Position numbers and translations under genes: made by a program. The notes under the pieces were generated by a model. That model was not told where the DNA came from, did not search any database, and saw nothing but the letters and a program-made list of their open reading frames with translations. Below are positions 52,559 to 58,552 of a DNA stretch of 58,552 nt, piece after piece (within the stretch, counting starts at the first letter, position 1; every line of letters begins with the position of its first letter). This DNA is from an uncultured Flavobacteriales bacterium (GTDB lineage: Bacteria > Bacteroidota > Bacteroidia > Flavobacteriales_G > Salibacteraceae): assembly GCA_943788145.1 (NCBI GenBank), contig CALSPD010000024.1, positions 1 to 58,552 on the forward strand. The letters are read 5' to 3'.

Positions 52559-54052
52559 ATGAAGAAATTGATAATGCTTTCTGCCGGTTTGACACTTTTT
52601 AGCGGTGTTAATTTGGCCCAGGAGACCAAAACATATAAAGGCCCATACGGTACATGATTCGCTGAATATTCGTACACAGAGAATGATAAAACACAGCGCG
52701 TTTTTGACGGTCGATTCACCTATTCCGATACCTTAGAAATTGAAGATAGGGGCGAGTGTTCGCTTCAAATGTCTGGTGCGTATAGAGAAGATAATAAAGT
52801 GACACCATGGGTAGCAACCATCAAAGGGATGAGTTCCGAAAGCAATGAAACGGTAACAGGCCCATATTTAAACGGTCAAAAATTGGGGTTATGGACACAT
52901 CGAATAACCCTGGAAGATGTAGATATACTAACCGCAACTGCAAGTTTTAATCGCAATAAGTTTAAAGGCACATTTTCCTACGATTATGCCCCTACTGTTG
53001 ATGTTGATCCACTTTATAAAAAGTTAAATGTTCAGGGAGCTTTTGATGGAGATGGCTATTTAGATGGGGAGTGGAAGTTTCAATATACAAATAAGCAAGA
53101 TGCTCAAATCGAGGAAGTTGCGCGATACCAACACGGTGTTTTAGCCTTCAAAGTCGTTCGAGATGTAAATACCGGAAAAGAAATAGAGCGATACGACAAA
53201 GAGGCCATGGTTACTGCTTTTTTCAAGGATATTCAGTTTCCGGATTCGAATGCCGTTGTGGCGAATGTTAAATATGGCATTCTCAAACAAACGAACAATC
53301 ATCCCATCCTTGTGCCGCTGATGAAGGCATGGAATGAAACGAGCACGGTCAATCTCAACAATAAATCGAATGCTTCCATTCCAACCATGATCATTCCGCG
53401 AGGAGAATATTCGGAGCCAAAGTATTTGGTCAATATGCAAGAAATTGTGCTTTGGATGGATACTCCAAAAGGTCATAAGGAATGGCTGGAAGAACAACGA
53501 ATAAAAGAAGCATATAATGCCGAAGTCAAAAAGGCCGATGAAGCGCTAGCTGAGAAGAAATTTGAAGACGCTTTGGCTCATTATAACGCTGCGCATGAAA
53601 TTAAGTCGAACGAAGCCCATCCGATCAGCCAAATTCCAAAAGTGGAAGAAATGATTCGCCTCAGAGACACGAAGAATGCCTTGTTGGCCTCTGTAAAAGA
53701 AAAGAACTCCTTGTTGGCTTCGGAACAAGCTCGCATGTTGGCTGTAGAAGAGTTTGAAAAGAAGCAAAAGCACCTTCATGAGGCGTATGTTATGGCCTAT
53801 GATGCTTCGTTCAAAAGGGTAAACGGAAACCACAGTAAGGTCATTACGAACCTAGAAAGAAGCGAAACAGATATCACCTTTATTGAATCCATATCCATTC
53901 TGGAGCTCGAACTTTATGAGTCTGACTTGAAAGAGTTAATCGCTTTACAAGCGAAGGTGAGCGGACTCATCGGACAGGACACCAAAGAATTAGAAAAAGA
54001 GTTGAAAAAACTGGATAGTGCAAAACTCATTGAAACGCGATTGATGCGATAA
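52559..54052 (+). pseudogene. Secreted MORN/YwqK-like protein, interrupted by an in-frame TGA
   Basis: ATG 52559 opens a signal peptide (KKLIMLSAGLTLFSGVNLAQ). Codon 33 is TGA (52655-52657), after which the same frame continues to 54052, giving 497 codons in all. Early region has G-x-Y-x-NGxKxGxW-type repeats (TGPYLNGQKLGLWTHRITL, GYLDGEWKFQY); the second half is a long helical TPR-like or coiled-coil segment (AEKKFEDALAHYNAAHE; KKQKHLHEAYVMAYDASFKR). The TGA replaces what the repeat pattern suggests was Gly or Trp. Real mutation, stop readthrough or sequence error are all possible. Confidence 0.7.
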
Positions 54053-54076
54053 AATCAAAGTGAATTAGCAACCTAG

Positions 54077-54110
54077 AAAGCCGAGTCGATTATCGATTCG
54101 GCTTTTTTTT
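54077..54110 (+). terminator. Intrinsic terminator after the MORN-like gene
   Basis: 13-bp stem with one G-T pair (arms 54077-54089, 54093-54105), 3-base loop, T8 at 54103-54110. It lies 25 bases past the stop and supports the interruption being within one transcription unit. Confidence 0.9.
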
Positions 54111-54201
54111 GTTCGGACTTATTGACTTAATTGAGGCATTTGCCTCATTTCACGGAAGAAGGGTGTGGTTGAGTTTTGTTTTAATCAAAAACCACATCAT
54201 C

Positions 54202-55230
54202 ATGAAATCAAAAATCACATCTACCATTTTAGTATTGACGTTGAGTGCCGGAGCTGTCGCATTCGCGCAAGACAAGAAAGAAATGAAGCAGCTCGAAAAG
54301 GACTATGCGGCATTTACAGGGCACAAAAAGATCTATGAAGCTGATAATTGGAATATGTGCAAATTCACAGTTGTCTATAAACTCACCTCTGCCATGACGG
54401 CCAGTTCGACTGATAAAAATGACTACGGTGCAGGAAAAGTAAAAGCTTCAGCTTCGAGCGGTGCATACGCTATTTTAAATGGGTTAAGCGAGGAAGATTT
54501 ACAGAAAATAACCGATCATGTTGCGCAAACGTTTATTGAAAGAATGAAAAAAGAGGCCGGAGTTGATGTCCGCACTTGGAGCACATTCAAGGACAATAAA
54601 CATACAGACAAAATCATTGAAATGGCTGAAGAAGATCGCGAGATTTATTCGCGATCACAAGGACTTGCATATGCCGTTTCATACGATGAATCGCCCCATT
54701 ATAATCGAATCATAGTGCTGGTTCCAAATGGAAAAAAACTCGCGAAAGATTTGGGTGGAGCCGTAGGAGAATTCACCATAGTGGTTGACTTTGCAGAAAT
54801 GCTAGCTGAAGCAGAGGCCAAGGTGAAATACGCAGGATCGTCATCTTCAACGGTGACGTATAACCTGACGGAAACAGTAGATCAAAAAATGTATCCTGGT
54901 GTTCGAATCGCACCAAATATTGGTAGTCAAGCGGCATTAGAAACGGGTAAAAACATTCAGGGAACTAAAATTAACGTGCATGATGATTTGGGCTACATGT
55001 TTACGGTTGGAATGACTAAGGATGTAATTTCAAATCTAAATTTCATCGAAAGTCTCGAAGAGAATAAAGGGGAAATTCCTAGTGTTTTGGCCAATCGGAG
55101 AAATAATAAAATGGAATACGCTACTACATGGAATGTAAACACAACACCTGCATTGTACGAAGCCGCAGTCATTGATGCGTTAAATGGCTACCTCGATGTA
55201 GTCATTAAACTGTACAACTTTAACAAATAG
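54202..55230 (+). CDS. Secreted protein of unknown function, 342 aa
   Basis: ATG 54202 (MKSKITSTILVLTLSAGAVA, cleavage near AFAQ). An earlier start at 54109 would lie in the terminator. Mature part alternates helix and strand; a Ser-rich stretch (YAGSSSSTVTYNLTETVDQK) is conspicuous. No family recognised. Single gene flanked by terminators on both sides, so it is an independent unit. Confidence 0.6.
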   Translation: MKSKITSTILVLTLSAGAVAFAQDKKEMKQLEKDYAAFTGHKKIYEADNWNMCKFTVVYKLTSAMTASSTDKNDYGAGKVKASASSGAYAILNGLSEEDLQKITDHVAQTFIERMKKEAGVDVRTWSTFKDNKHTDKIIEMAEEDREIYSRSQGLAYAVSYDESPHYNRIIVLVPNGKKLAKDLGGAVGEFTIVVDFAEMLAEAEAKVKYAGSSSSTVTYNLTETVDQKMYPGVRIAPNIGSQAALETGKNIQGTKINVHDDLGYMFTVGMTKDVISNLNFIESLEENKGEIPSVLANRRNNKMEYATTWNVNTTPALYEAAVIDALNGYLDVVIKLYNFNK

Positions 55231-55247
55231 TTGAAGCGATCAAATTA

Positions 55248-55283
55248 AAACAGAAATTTCGATAGTTCGAAGTTTCTGTTTTT
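55248..55283 (+). terminator. Intrinsic terminator after the 54202 gene
   Basis: Imperfect stem, arms about 55249-55262 and 55266-55280, 3-base loop, T5 at 55279-55283. Positioned 18 bases after the stop. Confidence 0.8.
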
Positions 55284-55307
55284 CAGCTCTTTAATTAATT
55301 TGGTCAT

Positions 55308-58300
55308 GTGCTAACCCTTCACCGGATTCTTGTTTTCTTACAGCTGTGCTTCGTTTTTTTGTTGACCAGCACAACAATCTTTGCCCAAAATGATTCATTT
55401 CGATTTTTGAAAATCACTTCAGCTGATGGGCTGTCTCAAAACTCGATCAATCACATTATTCAAGATGAATGGGGCTACTTATGGTTTGCCTCACAGGATG
55501 GATTGAATAGATATGATGGATATCAATTCACGGTTTTTAGACCTAATCAAGAAAATGAATGGTCGATTTCGGATAATTTCATTCGAAGACTGGTTCCTGT
55601 TCAATCTGGAGATTTTTGGATTTTAGCTCGGTACGGTTTAAACTATTACGAACGGAAAAAGCGATCGTTTCTATAAATTCTTAATTCGAGAAAACAATTA
55701 CCAAAACATTCCAAATTCCATTTTTGAATGGAAGGGAAAAACAATGGCCCTATTTAGCTATAAAGCTTACGCTTTACCGGATTCATTCCAACAAGCGACC
55801 ACGTTGTTAATGGATTCCTTTAATCTACCGTCCGATTCCATTACGGCTGCGTGCAATTGTAACGAATACACTCTATTTATGGATCAAAGCAATTTGATCA
55901 TTTATTCAAATGAGTCACACGACACTTCGATTTTTAAGGTTGGATTTAAGGTTACTTATGACCACCAATTCGAGGTATTTGAAAACGAAGTTTTCTTAGC
56001 TGCGGAGAAGAAAATCCTTCGTTTCGATTGTCGACTTGGCTCGGCAGGTTTTGTCGACTTAAAAGATTTTGATGGAGACATTCAATCCGTTTGGAAGCGA
56101 TTAGATGGTTCAATTTGGGTTGGACATACAGAAGGGGTGGACGTGATTGATTCTGCGCATGAAAGGTTTAAACTACGCCATGACCCAAGAGATGAGCGAA
56201 GCTTGTCCTATCCGTTGGTGCATTCCTTGTTTGAAGATCGGGCCGGAACCATGTGGATTGGTACTGCCAATGGAGGACTTAATTATTTACCAAAAGGAAG
56301 CGAACACTTTACCCATTACTCTGAACATTCAGGCCTGTTTAACCACCAAGTTTGGAGTGTGTATAAAGACGATTCGGGATTAATCTTAGTCGGAACAGAA
56401 ACGGGTTTAAATTTTATCCAAAACGGGAAGGTGCAAGATCTATTTCCAGTGATTTCCAATCAATTTAGAGAAATGAGAATCACTGCCCTTACCAAGGATA
56501 AGTACGGTCAGTATTGGATCGGCACGTCTGTCGAAGGCCTATTTCGAACCCCCAACCTTAGTACGAAGGCAACTAAGATTTTTATAGAGGGCAACAATCA
56601 GTATCAACAGTCAATTTCCTGTTTTAAAGAAATCGGAGAATCAATGTGGGTTGGAACATTGGGATATCTACATCGCGCTGGCCTCAAAGGAAAACTAGAA
56701 AGGAGTTTTATCGAAGGCATGGATGGAAACCGCATGGCATATATTCTCTCCTTAAATGCAGATTCGAATAATTTGTATGTCGGAGCAGCGCAGGGTTTAT
56801 TCATATGTAATCTCCAATCGGAAAAAATTGAACCTTTTATTTTCCAACCCGGTGGCGGAGTGAAGAGGCCAAGTTTTCAGTTTATCACCGGAATAGAGCC
56901 TGATGGTCAAGGAAAAGTGTGGCTTTCAACTTTTGGAGGAGGTTTGAATGCGTTTAATCTGAAGGAAAAAACCTTCGAGTTTTATGGCGTTCAGAATGGA
57001 TTATCCAATGGAATAATTGCGGGTATGAAACGGTTTGATCATGAATTATGGTTAGCACATAATCAAGGGCTAAGTTGTTTCAATATCCAAACTAAAAAGT
57101 TCAGAAACTACGGGTTAAACGATGGCGTTCCTTTTCCTGAATTTTCGCTTGGTGGAGGGTTCAAAACAGTGGATGGGCTATTCATGTTTGCGGGAACAGA
57201 TGGATTAGTAATTCTACGCACTACAGATCTTGCCTCTATTAATTTCGAAGCAATTCCGACCCTATCCGAAATCAAAATCAACTATGGTCAAAGCGGGACA
57301 ATACTAAGTGAGAGTCCTGAGAATTTGACTTTTTTAGAGCTCCATCCTGGCGATCATGTGGTCAGCTTTCGATTCGTGGTTCCCGATTTCATTCATGGCG
57401 AATCGTTTGAATATGAATACAAAATGGAAGGGTTTGATTCGCGATGGGTTGACGCTTCGGCCATAGAACGAAGGGCTACATATTCAAATTTACCTGCTGG
57501 TCAATATAAATTCCGAGTCAGGGTGACGGATCAAAATGGGAATATGTCGTCAAACGAGCTCTCGATTCCGATTAAGGTGATTCCTCCGTTTTGGCAAAGG
57601 ACATGGTTCGTTGTTTTGTCCTCCATTGCGTTGCTAGGGCTAATCATTTTTATCGTGAGGTATTTTTCTCAGCTGAGAATGAAAAAGCAATTGCGCGAGC
57701 TCGAATTGAAGCACAGGATTCATAAAGAACGGGAGCGAATTTCGATGGATTTACATGATCATGTTGGGGCGCAAATAACCTATTTGATTTCTAATTTAGA
57801 TCGGTTGGGAATTCGGGATAGTGAATCAGCTGGGAATATAAAGGGACTCGGGAAGTACGCTCGCGAAGCAATGCGTGAATTAAGGGATACCGTTTGGACC
57901 ATTCGAAAAGACGCTATGCCCGTAAGCGAAATGATGCAGCGAATTGCAGCTTATGCGAATGGATTATTTCAAGATTCAAACACGCAGTTCAAATTGACGC
58001 GAAATATGCAAACGGATCTAGAATTGGAACCTTCTATCGCGCTTCATCTCATGAGAATTCTGCAAGAATCCATACAAAACATTCAAAAACATGCACAAGC
58101 AGATAAGGTGGAAATAAGTGTTTCCACGACCGAGTCAGAACTTGTTTTTGAAATTTCGGATAACGGTGTGGGATTTTCTGATCAAGCAATTGATGAGAAT
58201 GAACATAACGGACTGAGAAATATAAAGGATAGAGCTTCTGAAATGCAGGCGTTTTTTAGTATTGTTTCTAAACTAGGTATTGGGACAACGATTCGAATTG

Positions 58301-58347
58301 GCCTACAACTTAAATCGCCTTTACCAAATTACGCCACTAAGAAGTAG
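55308..58347 (+). pseudogene. Two-component propeller sensor histidine kinase, interrupted by a frameshift at A5
   Basis: The first 122 codons (signal peptide, first propeller repeats) shift frame at A5 (55666-55670). Dropping one A joins YYERKSDRFYKF and on to ALFSYKAYALPDSFQQ, giving about 1012 aa. Domains: regulatory beta-propeller (several W-x-G-T-x-x-G-x-N/L boxes, e.g. TMWIGTANGGLNYLPKGS); Y_Y_Y domain near residue 700; membrane helix (VVLSSIALLGLIIFIVRYF); HisKA_3 with RERISMDLHDHVGAQITYLI; HATPase_c with ISDNGVGFSDQAI. Likely senses an extracellular polymer or sugar. A response regulator follows. Real frameshift, variable tract or sequence error. Confidence 0.85.
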
Positions 58348-58358
58348 CGACAAAATCG

Positions 58359-58552
58359 ATGAAAATGAAGGTTAAAGTTGCCATTGCAGAAGATAATCAG
58401 GATTTAAGAGAAAGCCTTAAAGCTAGCTTGGGTTATTTTTCCGAGGTTGAAGTAATATTCAGCGCGTCAAACGGACTCGATCTTGTAAATAAATGTACGG
58501 CCCTCCAACCTCAAGTAATTCTTATGGATATAGAGATGCCTGTGATGAATGG
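58359..58552 (+). CDS. Response regulator, 5' part only (runs off the window)
   Basis: Receiver domain begins KVKVAIAEDNQDLRESLKAS with the acidic pair (ED). The phosphoacceptor Asp is in VILMDIEMPVMN near the window end. ATG 58359 or 58365 both possible. The HisKA_3 partner upstream suggests a LuxR/NarL-type output domain, but that part is not in the window. 11 bases after the kinase stop. Confidence 0.88.
   Translation, partial: MKMKVKVAIAEDNQDLRESLKASLGYFSEVEVIFSASNGLDLVNKCTALQPQVILMDIEMPVMN

Noticed and set aside
54109..54201. Earlier start of the 342-aa secreted protein
   Set aside because: It begins in the T-tract of a terminator; the signal peptide starts at 54202.
1..58552. CRISPR arrays, tRNA or rRNA genes
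   Set aside because: No regularly spaced repeats and no tRNA-like cloverleaf other than the tmRNA end were seen by eye; a tool scan could still find a diverged one.

Overview
The window looks like chromosomal DNA of a member of the Bacteroidota, probably a flavobacteria-like lineage. Supporting points are a primary sigma factor lacking the long N-terminal region, PorT of the type IX secretion system (T9SS), a TamL-type outer-membrane lipoprotein, a T9SS type B (CHU_C-like) sorting domain, TAnnTTTG promoter boxes with -33 TTG, and little Shine-Dalgarno signal. No rRNA or tRNA gene was seen; the one RNA gene is tmRNA (ssrA, minus strand, 5688-6081).

Region 1 (304-5707) is a 5.4 kb element integrated into the 3' end of ssrA. 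A 21-bp direct repeat bounds it, and a near-identical 20-bp double-box repeat lies just inside each end. It carries a tyrosine recombinase, a 52-aa membrane protein coupled to it, a 317-aa unknown protein, an excisionase-like helix-turn-helix protein, small unknown ORFs, and a replication-initiation gene broken by many frameshifts. It brought its own copy of the ssrA 3' end and terminator. The presumed original ssrA terminator and a third, degenerate att-like copy lie left of it.

Region 2 (6200-30900) is mostly housekeeping: an outer-membrane barrel and a saccharopine-dehydrogenase-like enzyme, rpe, an orphan TPR histidine kinase, an OmpA remnant, rpoD, pnp, rpsO, accD, tamL and a SpoU methyltransferase. 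A tightly overlapping operon aspC-like/hldA-like/trkH/ubiE/porT follows, then meaB, tandem YIP1-like membrane proteins, small membrane proteins, a TauE/SafE permease with a possible attenuated leader, and a nitroreductase.

Region 3 (31000-39200) is an envelope polysaccharide locus: GT4 glycosyltransferase, Kazal-domain lipoprotein, flippase, Wzz-like chain-length protein and an O-antigen ligase interrupted at an A8 tract. It is followed by a GAF/SpoIIE phosphatase and the efp-lpxD pair.

Region 4 (39200-58552) is more accessory: a T9SS type B surface protein with ten Cys-containing repeats, a pentapeptide-repeat protein, a ParDE toxin-antitoxin module behind a self-contained promoter/operator, a B12-type radical SAM protein co-transcribed with a GldL-motif membrane protein and a lipoprotein, secreted and barrel proteins, a MORN-like protein with an in-frame TGA, and a propeller histidine kinase (frameshifted at an A tract) followed by the start of its response regulator.

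Three observations recur. Several genes start later than their longest ORF, because a promoter box lies inside the apparent N-terminal extension. A GldL-like membrane motif (GLLFKxxxWP) occurs four times in three unrelated loci. Three chromosomal genes are broken by a single base: two at poly-A tracts and one by an in-frame TGA. These could be real variation or sequence error.
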